Positions 16,344 through 26,829 of a stretch of DNA of 64,000 nt are shown in pieces; within the stretch, counting starts at the first letter, position 1, and each line of letters begins with the position of its first letter. The notes under the pieces are model-generated. The model did no database searches, was not told the origin of the DNA, and was given only the letters and a program-made list of their open reading frames with translations. A program made the translations under genes and the position numbers. This DNA comes from Negativibacillus massiliensis (GTDB taxonomy: Bacteria > Bacillota > Clostridia > Oscillospirales > Ruminococcaceae), in assembly GCF_900148495.1 (NCBI RefSeq), contig NZ_FTRU01000008.1, positions 806,001 to 870,000 on the forward strand, written 5' to 3'.

Positions 16344-19166
16344 ATGCAGAATCTGGAAATTATTCGGATGCAGCTGATCGGCTTCGGAAAGTTTCGGGAT
16401 CGAACCATCGAGCTTTCGCCAGGACTGAATCTGCTGGAAGGCCCAAACGAGGCGGGAAAAAGCACTATACAGGCGTTTTTGACCGGTATGTTTTACGGCT
16501 TTTTCCAGCCGGGAGCCAAACGCCGCAGCTATACGCCGCATCGGGACAAATACCAGCCGTGGGATGGTGGAAGCTACCGTGGCGTGCTGGTCTGCCGCAA
16601 CGAGGAACGAACCTGGCGCATCGAGCGCACCTTTGATAAGGACAGCGAATCGGTCAAGGTCTACGATGATCTGACCGGAGATGACCTGACACTGGATTTT
16701 GCCTACAATACCGTCACCCGTCAGGTGCAGGTGGGAGAAAAGCTGCTGGGTTTGAGCAAAACTGCTTTCAATAATACCGCAAACATCGCGCAGATGACCT
16801 GTGCAAGTGTGGCGCAGGAATCGGGATTTTCTGCGGAGGTCAGCGACAAGCTGCTGTCCATGATGAAAACAGCTGATTCCAGCCTGTCATTAAGTGCAGT
16901 AATCCACCAGCTGGACAGCAAAGCAGAGCAGATCGGCAGCCCTAAAAAGAGCAAGACCCCGTATGGAATCGAAAGTCTTCGGGAAAAGGAGCTTGTAGAG
17001 GAGCTGGAAGAAGCGGAAAAAAATGAAGCCGAGTATCAGAATCTCTGCGAGCAGGGCAAAAGCTTAAGCGGGGAAATCCAGCAACTGGAAAAGGAAAAGA
17101 GCTTACTGGAAGCACAGATCCGGGAAAGCGCAGCCAAAGAACTTGGCGGACGCTATTTAAAAGCGCAGAATCTTCGGGTGCGAATTGAGCGCATCGAGAA
17201 GGAACAGGAAAAATATCGCATCTATCAGGATGTTGATCCGGAGATAATCGATCAGGCGCAGAAACGTCTGGGTGCAAAGGCACAGATCACCCGAACACTG
17301 GAAAAATATCGACGAGCTTTGGAAGAGCTCAACCACCGGATTCAGGAACTGAACAACCTCTACCGGACATTGGAAGTTTCAGGAGCAGATGAAGAAACTC
17401 TCTCACAGTTTGACCTGATGTTTGAACGGCACAAAAATCTCGAACAGCTTCGGGATGAGCTGTATCAGCTGCAGATCAAAAAGACTAATGTTGCATTCCA
17501 CCGCAGCAAGCTCTCCCAAATGGACGGGCAGAAGCTGGAAGAGGATATGCAGGAATATCGCAGGCTGGAACAGATGAAGCAGGAAAAACAGCCGGAAAAA
17601 TCCAATACTGCCGGAATTTTCGTGCTGGTGTTCGGTCTGGTATTTGTGTTGGCAGGGGTGGCAGCGGCGCTATTTGGCGGCGAGATGGTTCCGGCAGCGG
17701 CAGCATACGGTGCAATCCTGATTGGAATAGTTGCCAGTGCAACAGGGCTTATTCTTCTGTTGACTTTGCGCAAAGCTTCCGGTAAGGGAAGAAAAGGGGA
17801 GAGTCTTGAGCGCATCTGTCAGATGCAGCAGGATATATTGGAAGATTATCAGCTTTCCCATGAGGTTGATCCGCTTGCCTGTCTGGAAGAGATGCTTGGC
17901 AAGGTACAGATCAATAATTATAAAATCAAGCAGTTTGAGGAACAGGAGAATCTCCTGTTGGAAGAAATCCTCTCCAAGAATCAGCGTGTGAACCAGCTGG
18001 ATGCAGAAATCAGCGCCTACCTTGGTCGCCTGACTGCAAAAGCTGCTCCACTTAATGAGGAAGATAACGTACAGGAATCTTCTGAAACAGAAACCGTTTC
18101 GGAAGAACAGGAAATGGTTTGGGCGGAGGATTCTCAGCCAGAAAAGAATGTACAGTCTGCCGACGAAGTCCGCTTAAAATCGCTGCGGGAATCGGTCAAT
18201 CAGGCAAAACGAATCCGCACCGATTTACAGCGTCTGCATTTACAGCAGCAGCAAATCATGCAGGAGGAAGAAAACTGCAAAAATCAGATCGAGCAGATCA
18301 ATACCTCTATCCAACAGGCAGTGGATTCCTGTCGTGCAGCCGGAGCGCAGTCTGCGGATGATTTGGAAAAGTGTCGTCAGGGCAAACGCCGTTTGGATGA
18401 AGTCAGTGTTGAGCTGAAGCTTCAGAAAGAACTCTTGACCGAAACACTGGGTGGATACAGCTTTGAGGAGCTTGAGCAGAATGTTCGTTCCCAGAAAGCA
18501 GGGGAATCGGATATCTCACCCGACCGCAGGGAAACCAGAGAAAAGCTTGCAGCACTCAATGAAAAGCTGTCCGAACTGGGCAAACAGGCCGCAGAGCTGG
18601 AAGGTGTTCGCAGGGGAAGAGAAGAAAGCCAGCGTCCGACCGGACAGGTTCAGGCAGAATTGGATGAGGTGCGCAGCCGATGCAAAAAGTATCAGTTGGA
18701 GCTGGACGCAATCGCGCTTGCAAAGGAAAAACTGCTCTCACTCAGCGGTCAGCTGCATCGGGATTTTGCTCCACAGCTTAACGCCAGAGTTTCCAAAGCG
18801 ATCGAGCGAATTACCAATTCCCGTTACAGCAGAGCGGTAATCGACCAGACTTTGGGTGTTCGTCTGGAGGACAAGAAGAGCGGTAAACTGGTGGATGTTT
18901 CTTCTCTCAGCAGTGGAAGTGCCGATCTGATCTATCTGGTGATGCGTCTGGAACTGCTGGATCTTCTGTGTGGAGAAAACCGTGTGCCGGTCATCTTTGA
19001 CGACAGCTTTACCCAGCTGGATGATGAGCGCACTGCGCGGCTGCTCTCCTACCTGCTGGAGGACAAACAGCGGCAGATTCTTCTGTTTAGCTGTCATAGC
19101 AGAGAGCGGGAAATGCTGAGTCTGGCACAGATCCCATGCCATGTAATTTCATTAAACGAACAATAA
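16344..19166 (+). CDS. SbcC/Rad50-like AAA ATPase (YhaN family)
   Basis: 940 residues. Walker A GPNEAGKST near residue 33; long coiled coils at about 205-380 and 520-810; two hydrophobic helices at about 412-475 (GIFVLVFGLVFVLAGVAAAL, then AILIGIVASATGLILLL), a YhaN trait suggesting membrane association; C-terminal signature SLSSGSADLIYLVMRL and Walker B VPVIFDDSFTQLDDERT. Partner of the upstream nuclease. The central acidic stretch near 578-615 is probably disordered. Confidence 0.9.
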   Translation: MQNLEIIRMQLIGFGKFRDRTIELSPGLNLLEGPNEAGKSTIQAFLTGMFYGFFQPGAKRRSYTPHRDKYQPWDGGSYRGVLVCRNEERTWRIERTFDKDSESVKVYDDLTGDDLTLDFAYNTVTRQVQVGEKLLGLSKTAFNNTANIAQMTCASVAQESGFSAEVSDKLLSMMKTADSSLSLSAVIHQLDSKAEQIGSPKKSKTPYGIESLREKELVEELEEAEKNEAEYQNLCEQGKSLSGEIQQLEKEKSLLEAQIRESAAKELGGRYLKAQNLRVRIERIEKEQEKYRIYQDVDPEIIDQAQKRLGAKAQITRTLEKYRRALEELNHRIQELNNLYRTLEVSGADEETLSQFDLMFERHKNLEQLRDELYQLQIKKTNVAFHRSKLSQMDGQKLEEDMQEYRRLEQMKQEKQPEKSNTAGIFVLVFGLVFVLAGVAAALFGGEMVPAAAAYGAILIGIVASATGLILLLTLRKASGKGRKGESLERICQMQQDILEDYQLSHEVDPLACLEEMLGKVQINNYKIKQFEEQENLLLEEILSKNQRVNQLDAEISAYLGRLTAKAAPLNEEDNVQESSETETVSEEQEMVWAEDSQPEKNVQSADEVRLKSLRESVNQAKRIRTDLQRLHLQQQQIMQEEENCKNQIEQINTSIQQAVDSCRAAGAQSADDLEKCRQGKRRLDEVSVELKLQKELLTETLGGYSFEELEQNVRSQKAGESDISPDRRETREKLAALNEKLSELGKQAAELEGVRRGREESQRPTGQVQAELDEVRSRCKKYQLELDAIALAKEKLLSLSGQLHRDFAPQLNARVSKAIERITNSRYSRAVIDQTLGVRLEDKKSGKLVDVSSLSSGSADLIYLVMRLELLDLLCGENRVPVIFDDSFTQLDDERTARLLSYLLEDKQRQILLFSCHSREREMLSLAQIPCHVISLNEQ

Positions 19167-19207
19167 CGGTATCTTTTGCTATAATCCATAAGTTTATCAA
19201 AAAACAA

Positions 19208-19247
19208 GCCAGAGGATAGGTGTAATGGATGTCCTCTGGCTGTTTTT
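19208..19247 (+). terminator. Intrinsic terminator after YhaN gene
   Basis: GCCAGAGGA (19208-19216) pairs with TCCTCTGGC (19232-19240), followed by G and five T. Confidence 0.8.
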
Positions 19248-19278
19248 CTAGCTTAAAATGTTTTGAAAGGAGATTGGT

Positions 19279-19821
19279 ATGCAGTACGCAGTTGAATTGT
19301 ATTACGATGAAGAAACACAAAATAAGATTTCTGCATTAGCAGAAATGATTGCACAAAAGAAAATCAGTACAAAATTTTTAGAGTGGAAAACACGACCACA
19401 CCTTACTTTGGCGTGTTTTCATGATGTCGATGAAAATTTATGTATCGAAAAATTGAAATCATTTGCACAAAACCATCAAACACTGCCGGTATCCATTGAT
19501 TCGGTCGGTATGTTTAATGACAGCAAAACAATTTTTCTTTCTCCTACGATGACCAGTGGTATGTATCAATTTCAAAGAGAACTGCATAACAGTTTAAATG
19601 GTTTTGATACACAAGGGTGGGAGTATTATTGCCCAGATCAATGGGTGCCGCATTGTACAGTTGCACTGACCAGAGAAGACAAAGAGGAAGCTTTTTTTCA
19701 AGCAAGTGAATTGATCTTACACGAGTTTCGGAAAATGAGCGGAGAATTTGTGGAGATAGGTCTGGTTAAAGTAACATTCCCGGTGCAGGAAATTTATACT
19801 GTTAAATTATGTAAAAAGTAG
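19279..19821 (+). CDS. 2H phosphoesterase (2'-5' RNA ligase-like)
   Basis: 180 residues. Two HxT motifs, RPHLTLACF (about residue 40) and VPHCTVAL (about 129), spaced as in LigT/ThpR-like 2H enzymes, which act on 2'-5' or cyclic phosphodiesters. A strong AAAGGAG precedes the ATG. It stands between two terminators, so is monocistronic. Noticeably AT-rich compared with the flanking genes, which may mean acquisition; substrate unknown. Confidence 0.85.
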   Translation: MQYAVELYYDEETQNKISALAEMIAQKKISTKFLEWKTRPHLTLACFHDVDENLCIEKLKSFAQNHQTLPVSIDSVGMFNDSKTIFLSPTMTSGMYQFQRELHNSLNGFDTQGWEYYCPDQWVPHCTVALTREDKEEAFFQASELILHEFRKMSGEFVEIGLVKVTFPVQEIYTVKLCKK

Positions 19822-19867
19822 GAATAAATCTTTAAATAATATGGGGTTGTTTTATCCTAGTAATAAA

Positions 19868-19893
19868 AAAAGAGGCATTAAGCCTCTTTTTTT
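19868..19893. terminator. Bidirectional terminator
   Basis: AAAGAGGC (19868-19875) pairs with GCCTCTTT (19882-19889) with flanking A and T runs, between convergent genes; its 3' part lies in the end of the minus-strand gene. Confidence 0.8.
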
Positions 19894-21158
19894 ATTACTC
19901 TTTTTTTCATACAACATAAACCGGATGCAATGAATGCGGAAATTGGGATGGTGCACAAAATACCGATACTGCCCGAAAGTGCCTGAAGCAGCTCGACGAT
20001 GATGAGCTCACGGTTTAACAGCTGCTCAAGCGATGCCTGATAGCTCGCGTACAGCAAAACGGTGGTAAGGGAAGAACCGATGTAAGCCAGAATCAACGTA
20101 TTTGCCATAGTGCCCATAATATCGCGGCCGATATTGAATCCGGACTGTACCAGATGCCAGAAAGAAATATCAGGGATTTTGCGGTGAATCTCGAACAGGG
20201 AGGAAGTGATGTCCATCGCAACGTCCATAGTTGCCCCCATTGCTCCGATGATGATGGCGGCAAAGATGATTGCACGCAGATCGATCGGAGAAGATTCATT
20301 GAGCAGGGAAACGTACATGGTCTCGTCGTTGAGATATCCGGTCAGCTTCATCACATGATCCATAAAGAAGGAAAGGATTCCGGCAACCATGACACCGCCG
20401 GCACATCCCAGTGCAGCGGACAGGCTCTTTCGGCTTGGACCGCTGACCAGTGCCAATGTCATGGCGATGGTGAACAGGCAGGTGATGATCGAAACAAAGT
20501 AGGCGTTATATCCGGCAAGAATGGCAGGAACAAATACGACAAAGATGGCAAGACAGGTAAAGACCAGCGAAAGGATGGTCTTAAGTCCCTTGGAACGTCC
20601 GAACACCAACAGACCCAGCAAAAAGACAGCAGCAAGAATCAGGATAGAGTCGGAGCGATAGAAGTCGCCAGCTTCCCATTCAATGTTGTCTTCAGGGTTT
20701 GTCTGGAACAGAAAAATTTTGTCTCCCACACTGACAGGACGCATTCCATTTCCAGTCAGGTTGTCGATTTTTTGAAGAGCTTTCACGCTTTGTCCTTTTC
20801 CGTCCCCGGAAAGAATGTCTGCTTGGAAGGTGATGACGTGTTCATAATAAACATGTCCGCCGATTTCTCCCATATCGTTTCGGTCATGCAGAATCTCGGT
20901 GACTCTGGCAACCGAAGAGGTGACCTGCATCTCATTGCGGAAAAGCCCTGCTTTGTCCACCGATAGATGGTATCCCACAAACAGATAGATGCAGGATAAC
21001 AAAATTACCGCAAGATAAAACAGCAGGTGTTTTATGGAGATGTTTCTTTTGCTTTCCGGCAGAGGCCTTTCCTTGCAGTACAGAGAAGCAGGAGTGTCAT
21101 CGCTTGGGGAGGAGGAAAGGAGCGGTTCCTTCTCGGGATTGATTTGATTTTGGTTCAT
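19878..21158 (-). CDS. YibE/F-family multi-pass membrane protein
   Basis: 426 residues from the ATG at 21158, which has AGGAAAGG about 9 bases before it; an upstream ATG at 21203 would add 15 residues without a ribosome site. One N-terminal helix (about 40-60), an extracellular beta-rich part (about 65-165, ARVTEILHDRNDMGEIGGHVYYEHVI), then seven or so helices with the conserved MGATMDVAMDITSSLFEI segment near 300. That pattern is typical of the YibE/F family, whose function is not established. The C-terminal helix ends in a basic tail. Confidence 0.87.
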   Translation of the reverse strand: MNQNQINPEKEPLLSSSPSDDTPASLYCKERPLPESKRNISIKHLLFYLAVILLSCIYLFVGYHLSVDKAGLFRNEMQVTSSVARVTEILHDRNDMGEIGGHVYYEHVITFQADILSGDGKGQSVKALQKIDNLTGNGMRPVSVGDKIFLFQTNPEDNIEWEAGDFYRSDSILILAAVFLLGLLVFGRSKGLKTILSLVFTCLAIFVVFVPAILAGYNAYFVSIITCLFTIAMTLALVSGPSRKSLSAALGCAGGVMVAGILSFFMDHVMKLTGYLNDETMYVSLLNESSPIDLRAIIFAAIIIGAMGATMDVAMDITSSLFEIHRKIPDISFWHLVQSGFNIGRDIMGTMANTLILAYIGSSLTTVLLYASYQASLEQLLNRELIIVELLQALSGSIGILCTIPISAFIASGLCCMKKRVIKKEA

Positions 21159-21355
21159 AATATTCAGCCTTTCCTGAGAAAATATTCGTGTGACATTTAT
21201 CATAATACAATCAAAAGTTTACCACACAAAAGGTGGATGCCGCAAGAAGAAGGGGAATATTTTGGCAAAAAGATTTTGAAAAACAGGAAAAAACGTCAAA
21301 TATCGGATAAGAGGTAAAAGAGTTGTTAAAAAATTATGAAAGCACGAAAAATCCC

Positions 21356-21384
21356 TTGACAGATGGGAAAAATAGTGTTAAATT
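21356..21384 (+). promoter_or_regulatory. Sigma-A-type promoter of the hrcA operon
   Basis: TTGACA (21356-21361), 17-base spacer, TAAATT (21379-21384), immediately before CIRCE. Confidence 0.8.
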
Positions 21385-21388
21385 ATGT

Positions 21389-21415
21389 TTAGCACTTGAG
21401 AGATAAGAGTGCTAA
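21389..21415 (+). promoter_or_regulatory. CIRCE operator (HrcA binding site)
   Basis: TTAGCACTT, 9 bases, GAGTGCTAA: the CIRCE inverted repeat with one departure in the left arm (T instead of C at its last base). It covers the expected transcription start, so HrcA would block initiation of hrcA-grpE-dnaK and probably dnaJ. Confidence 0.95.
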
Positions 21416-21431
21416 AGAAGAAAAAGAGGTG

Positions 21432-22475
21432 ATGGCTTTGGAACTGGATAACAGAAAACAAAAGATTCTCAAGGCTATCATTGAAGAATACACGCGAACA
21501 GGCGAGCCGGTCGGCTCCAAAAGAATCGCAGCTCTTTTGGATATCACCGCTTCTCCTGCGACCATCCGAAATGATATGGCAGCGCTGTTTGAGATGGGAC
21601 TTCTCGAGCAGCCGCACACCTCGGCAGGAAGGGTTCCATCCCATATGGGTTATCGGTACTACATCGATCATCTGATGCAGCCAAGTCCGATCTCCCCGAT
21701 GGAAATGGCGTCGATTGAAGCAATGTTCAATGTCCGCGATCCGGACCCTGACAAACTGCTTTCGGATGCAGCACAGGCACTTGCGGATTATACCCACTGC
21801 GCGACTATCTCTTCGACCAGCACACCGCCGGAGGTATTCGTCAAACGAATTCAACTGATTCCGGCAGCCGAACGAACGGTCATCATCATGGTGATTGCCT
21901 CGAACGGTTCGGTCAAGAGCCGAGTGTGCAGGGTTGATTTCCAGGTAACGCAGAACATCTGTGAATTCTTTACCAGTTTTGCAAACGACCGGTTGGCAGG
22001 CAGAAGTCTCAAGGAAATTTCCGATGCATACATCAATTCGGTGGCTTTTGCTTTTGGGGATTACACCGAGGTGTTCACCACCCTGCTTTCCGCCATCTAT
22101 TCTTTGTGCAAGGAGATCAATGATGGCCAGTTTTGTGCAAAGGGAACAACCAACCTCCTCTCTTACGACGAGATGAAGGATTTCTCGAAGGATCTGGTGT
22201 TGCTGCTTTCACAGAAGCAAAAAGCAATCGACCTGATTCCGGACGGCAACTATGAAGTCAAGGTTTCGGTCGGAAAAGAGAACAGCAGCATGGAGCTTTC
22301 CAACTCCACTGTGGTGGTTGCGAAGTTCAATATCGGGTCCTCCCGATGCGGTACTTTGGCGCTGATTGGTCCGGTGCGGATGGAATATCCGAAGCTGATT
22401 CCGCATATCGAATATTTTGCGAAGATGCTCGGCGAGCTCTTGAGCGAAACGATGGAGGAACAGCATCTGAATTAG
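21432..22475 (+). CDS. hrcA: Heat-inducible transcription repressor HrcA
   Basis: 347 residues. N-terminal winged helix (LDNRKQKILKAIIEEYTRTGEPVGS, then ASPATIRNDMAALFEMGLLEQPHTSAGRVPS) and the HrcA C-terminal domain ending IGPVRMEYPKLIPHIEYF. It represses chaperone genes through CIRCE, 17 bases upstream. The start is uncertain: ATG 21432 is only 2 bases after GAGG, while TTG 21438 would be 8 bases after it and give the usual MELDNRK start. Confidence 0.95.
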   Translation: MALELDNRKQKILKAIIEEYTRTGEPVGSKRIAALLDITASPATIRNDMAALFEMGLLEQPHTSAGRVPSHMGYRYYIDHLMQPSPISPMEMASIEAMFNVRDPDPDKLLSDAAQALADYTHCATISSTSTPPEVFVKRIQLIPAAERTVIIMVIASNGSVKSRVCRVDFQVTQNICEFFTSFANDRLAGRSLKEISDAYINSVAFAFGDYTEVFTTLLSAIYSLCKEINDGQFCAKGTTNLLSYDEMKDFSKDLVLLLSQKQKAIDLIPDGNYEVKVSVGKENSSMELSNSTVVVAKFNIGSSRCGTLALIGPVRMEYPKLIPHIEYFAKMLGELLSETMEEQHLN

Positions 22476-22520
22476 TTAATACTACATCAAATAAAACAAA
22501 ACACGAAAAGGAGAATGGAT

Positions 22521-23072
22521 GTGAAGAAGAAAGCACAGGACAATGTTCCGGAGAACACACCGGAAACTGCATCTGAGCAGGAAGTTGTGCAGGAAACACA
22601 GGAAGTTCAAAAAGAACAGAAAGAACAGGAGCCAACCGCAGAGGAAAAGCTGCAAAAGCAGATTGACGAATTAAACGACAAGCTGCTGCGTACCCTGGCA
22701 GAATATGATAACTATCGCAAACGTTCCATCAAGGAAAAGGATGCGATCTATCCGCAGGCAAAGGCAGACACCGTTGAAAAGTTCTTACCGATCATCGATA
22801 ACTTCGAAAGAGCAATGCAGACCGAGTGCTCGGATGAGGCTTTTAAGAAGGGAATCGAAATGATCTTCCAGTCGTTCATCAAAACGATGACTGATCTTTC
22901 GGTAGAAGAAATCGGTAAGGAAGGCGAAACCTTTAATCCGGATCTTCACAATGCAGTGATGCATGTGGAGGATGAAAACTATGGCGAAAATGTGGTTGCA
23001 CAGGTTTTGCAGAAAGGCTATAAAATCGGTGACCGCGTTGTTCGATATGCAATGGTCAAAGTTGCAAACTAA
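22521..23072 (+). CDS. grpE: Nucleotide exchange factor GrpE
   Basis: 183 residues from GTG 22521, which is 7 bases after GGAG; an ATG at 22515 is only one base after it. A charged, disordered N-terminus (about 1-55), a long helix (LQKQIDELNDKLLRTLAEYDNYRKR), and the C-terminal beta domain with NPDLHNAVMHVEDE and VAQVLQKGYKIGDRVVRYAMVKVA. It releases ADP from DnaK. Lies 45 bases after hrcA and 51 before dnaK. Confidence 0.95.
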   Translation: MKKKAQDNVPENTPETASEQEVVQETQEVQKEQKEQEPTAEEKLQKQIDELNDKLLRTLAEYDNYRKRSIKEKDAIYPQAKADTVEKFLPIIDNFERAMQTECSDEAFKKGIEMIFQSFIKTMTDLSVEEIGKEGETFNPDLHNAVMHVEDENYGENVVAQVLQKGYKIGDRVVRYAMVKVAN

Positions 23073-23117
23073 ATTTTGTTAAACATATCATTTGATTTAT
23101 AGAAAAAATGGAGGTAA

Positions 23118-24959
<1,842 letters not shown>

Positions 24960-24975
24960 TCGCTAAATCGTGTTG

Positions 24976-25006
24976 ATGAGGATTGGGGCAATACTCCAAT
25001 CCTCAT
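24976..25006 (+). other. Stem-loop after dnaK
   Basis: ATGAGGATTGG (24976-24986) pairs perfectly with CCAATCCTCAT (24996-25006), loop of 9, with no T run. It is more likely an mRNA 3'-end or processing hairpin than a terminator. Confidence 0.6.
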
Positions 25007-25068
25007 GGCATGTACATGAATAAGTGATCGGAAAGATAAACCGAAACCTAAAAGAGAAAGTACGCAGT

Positions 25069-25405
25069 TGGATATTTCAGAAAAGTGACTTTGGAGACAA
25101 ACACTTTTCTTTTAGGTCTGCTTTTCTTTCAAAAGAGTAAAAATACTCTGATGGAGGAGATTAGACAGGAATATTCAGGAAAGTGGCCTGGGAGACAAAC
25201 ACTTTTCTTTTTGCCTGCCTTTTCTTTCAGAAGAGTAAAAATACTCTGATGGGGGAGAACAGACAGAAGTATTCAGAAAAGTGGCCTGAGAGACAAACAC
25301 TTTTCTTTTTGCCTGCCTTTTCTTTCAGAAGAGTAAAAATACTCTGATGGGGGAGAACAGACAGAAGTATTCAGAAAAGTGGCCTGAGAGACAAACACTT
25401 TTCTT
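25069..25405 (+). repeat. 98-bp tandem repeat, four core copies, between dnaK and dnaJ
   Basis: The motif GAGACAAACACTTTTCT recurs at 25094, 25192, 25290 and 25388, an exact 98-bp period; copies two to four are almost identical and the first has diverged. Each copy has AGAAAAGTG pairing with CACTTTTCT (14-base loop) followed by a T run, like a weak terminator, and the full units also have AGAGTA-AAAA-TACTCT. No open frame or spacer diversity, so not coding and not CRISPR. The last copy runs straight into the dnaJ leader hairpin. Confidence 0.9.
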
Positions 25406-25409
25406 TTTG

Positions 25410-25444
25410 CCTACTTTTTCTTTTAGCAAAGAAAAAGTAGGTGA
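25410..25444 (+). promoter_or_regulatory. Hairpin covering the dnaJ ribosome-binding site
   Basis: CCTACTTTTTCTTT (25410-25423) pairs perfectly with AAAGAAAAAGTAGG (25428-25441), with a 4-base loop. The right arm ends in the AGG that forms the ribosome site AGGTGA (25439-25444), 5 bases before GTG 25450. An AU-rich stem over the Shine-Dalgarno of a heat-shock gene suggests a thermosensor; no T run follows, so it is not a terminator. Confidence 0.6.
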
Positions 25445-25449
25445 ACAGA

Positions 25450-26610
25450 GTGGCAGAGGAAAAAAGAGATTATTATGAGGTGCTGGGGGTACAAAAGGGA
25501 TGCACAGACGATGAGCTGAAAAAGGCATACCGTAAACTGGCAAAGCAGTACCATCCAGACTTGAACCCTGGAGATAAAGAAGCAGAAGCAAAATTCAAAG
25601 AAGTAAATGAAGCTTACGCTGTCCTTTCGGATTCGGAGAAACGTGCCCGTTATGACCAGTTTGGTCATGCTGGTGTTGACCCGAGCTATGGCGGCGGCAG
25701 CGGATTTGGCGCAGGCGGCTTTGACTTTGGAGATATCGGTGATATCTTCGACAGCTTTTTTGGCGGCGGCGGATTCGGTGGATTCGGCGGTTCCAGTCGT
25801 ACCAGAAATCCAAACGCACCAATCCGAGGAAACAATATCAACATTGATATTGCGCTTTCCTTTATGGAAGCTGCAAAAGGCTGCAAGAAAGAAATCAGTT
25901 TCAGCCGTTTGATAAAGTGTGAAGAGTGTTCTGGTACTGGTGCGGCAAAGGGTACTTCTCCTGAAACCTGTCCGGAATGTCATGGTTCTGGTCAGGTCCG
26001 CGTTCAGCAGCGTACTCCGTTTGGCGTAGTCCAGAGCGTAAAAGCCTGCTCGAAATGTTCCGGTACCGGTAAAATCATCAAGACCCCTTGCGATAAATGT
26101 AAGGGAATGGGCAGAGTCAGAAAATCGGTCAAACTGGAAGTGGATGTTCCAGCTGGTATCGATAATGGTCAGACCTTTGTTCTGCGCGGACAGGGTGACC
26201 ACGGCGTTAACGGCGGTCCAGCAGGCGACGTCAATGTTACTGTATCGGTTCGTCCTGACCCACTGTTTGAGCGTGATGGCTTTGATGTATGGTGCGAAAT
26301 TCCAATCACCTTCCCACAGGCTGTATTGGGCGACGAGGTCGTTGTACCAACCATCGATGGTAAGGTAAAATATAATATTCCGGAAGGAACCCAGCCAGCA
26401 ACTGTATTCCGCCTGAGAAATAAGGGTATTCCTTATGTAAACGGCAGAGGCCGCGGCGACCAGTACGTCCGCGTTAACCTGGAAGTTCCAACCAACCTGA
26501 CCAATAAGCAGAAGGATGCGCTCAAAGAATTTGATACTCTGACTGGTGATAAGAACTACCGAAAACGAAAAGGGTTCTTCGATAAGCTTAAAGACTTTAT
26601 GAAGGACTAA
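25450..26610 (+). CDS. dnaJ: Chaperone protein DnaJ (Hsp40)
   Basis: 386 residues. J domain with HPD at about residue 34 ([11 protein letters not shown]), a Gly/Phe-rich linker (about 75-120), four CxxCxGxG zinc repeats ([32 protein letters not shown]) and the C-terminal substrate domains. Stimulates the DnaK ATPase. GTG 25450 is preferred because AGGTGA lies 5 bases before it; GTG 25441 overlaps that site. The separation from dnaK by about 490 bases of repeats is unusual for this operon. Confidence 0.96.
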   Translation: MAEEKRDYYEVLGVQKGCTDDELKKAYRKLAKQYHPDLNPGDKEAEAKFKEVNEAYAVLSDSEKRARYDQFGHAGVDPSYGGGSGFGAGGFDFGDIGDIFDSFFGGGGFGGFGGSSRTRNPNAPIRGNNINIDIALSFMEAAKGCKKEISFSRLIKCEECSGTGAAKGTSPETCPECHGSGQVRVQQRTPFGVVQSVKACSKCSGTGKIIKTPCDKCKGMGRVRKSVKLEVDVPAGIDNGQTFVLRGQGDHGVNGGPAGDVNVTVSVRPDPLFERDGFDVWCEIPITFPQAVLGDEVVVPTIDGKVKYNIPEGTQPATVFRLRNKGIPYVNGRGRGDQYVRVNLEVPTNLTNKQKDALKEFDTLTGDKNYRKRKGFFDKLKDFMKD

Positions 26611-26678
26611 TTTATGTTGCTTTAAAAGTGGCGTAATTAAACCAATAATTTATAAAATATCAATCAAGAAGGCTTTAT

Positions 26679-26709
26679 TTGACACCACATTGACACCATT
26701 TTGACACCA
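26679..26709 (+). repeat. Three direct TTGACACCA repeats at 11-bp period
   Basis: Identical nonamers at 26679, 26690 and 26701, one helical turn apart, in the gap between dnaJ and its terminator. They could be protein-binding sites or the remnant of an integration site. No integrase is nearby. Confidence 0.85.
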
Positions 26710-26716
26710 TGAAAAA

Positions 26717-26757
26717 ACCCCGTTTGTTAGATGAATAGTCTAGCAAACGGGGTGTTT
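26717..26757. terminator. Bidirectional terminator between dnaJ and the amidase gene
   Basis: ACCCCGTTTG (26717-26726) pairs with CAAACGGGGT (26744-26753), loop of 17, followed by GTTTT; six A precede it for the other direction. Confidence 0.85.
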
Positions 26758-26829
26758 TGTTGTTGGGATTTCTAGTAGCAAAGAGATCAATCAATGATCA
26801 TGACGTTCTGATACCAATGTTAAAGCATT

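Noticed and set aside
25069-25440. CRISPR-like array between dnaK and dnaJ
   Set aside because: The full 98-bp unit is repeated with no unique spacers, and there are no cas genes.
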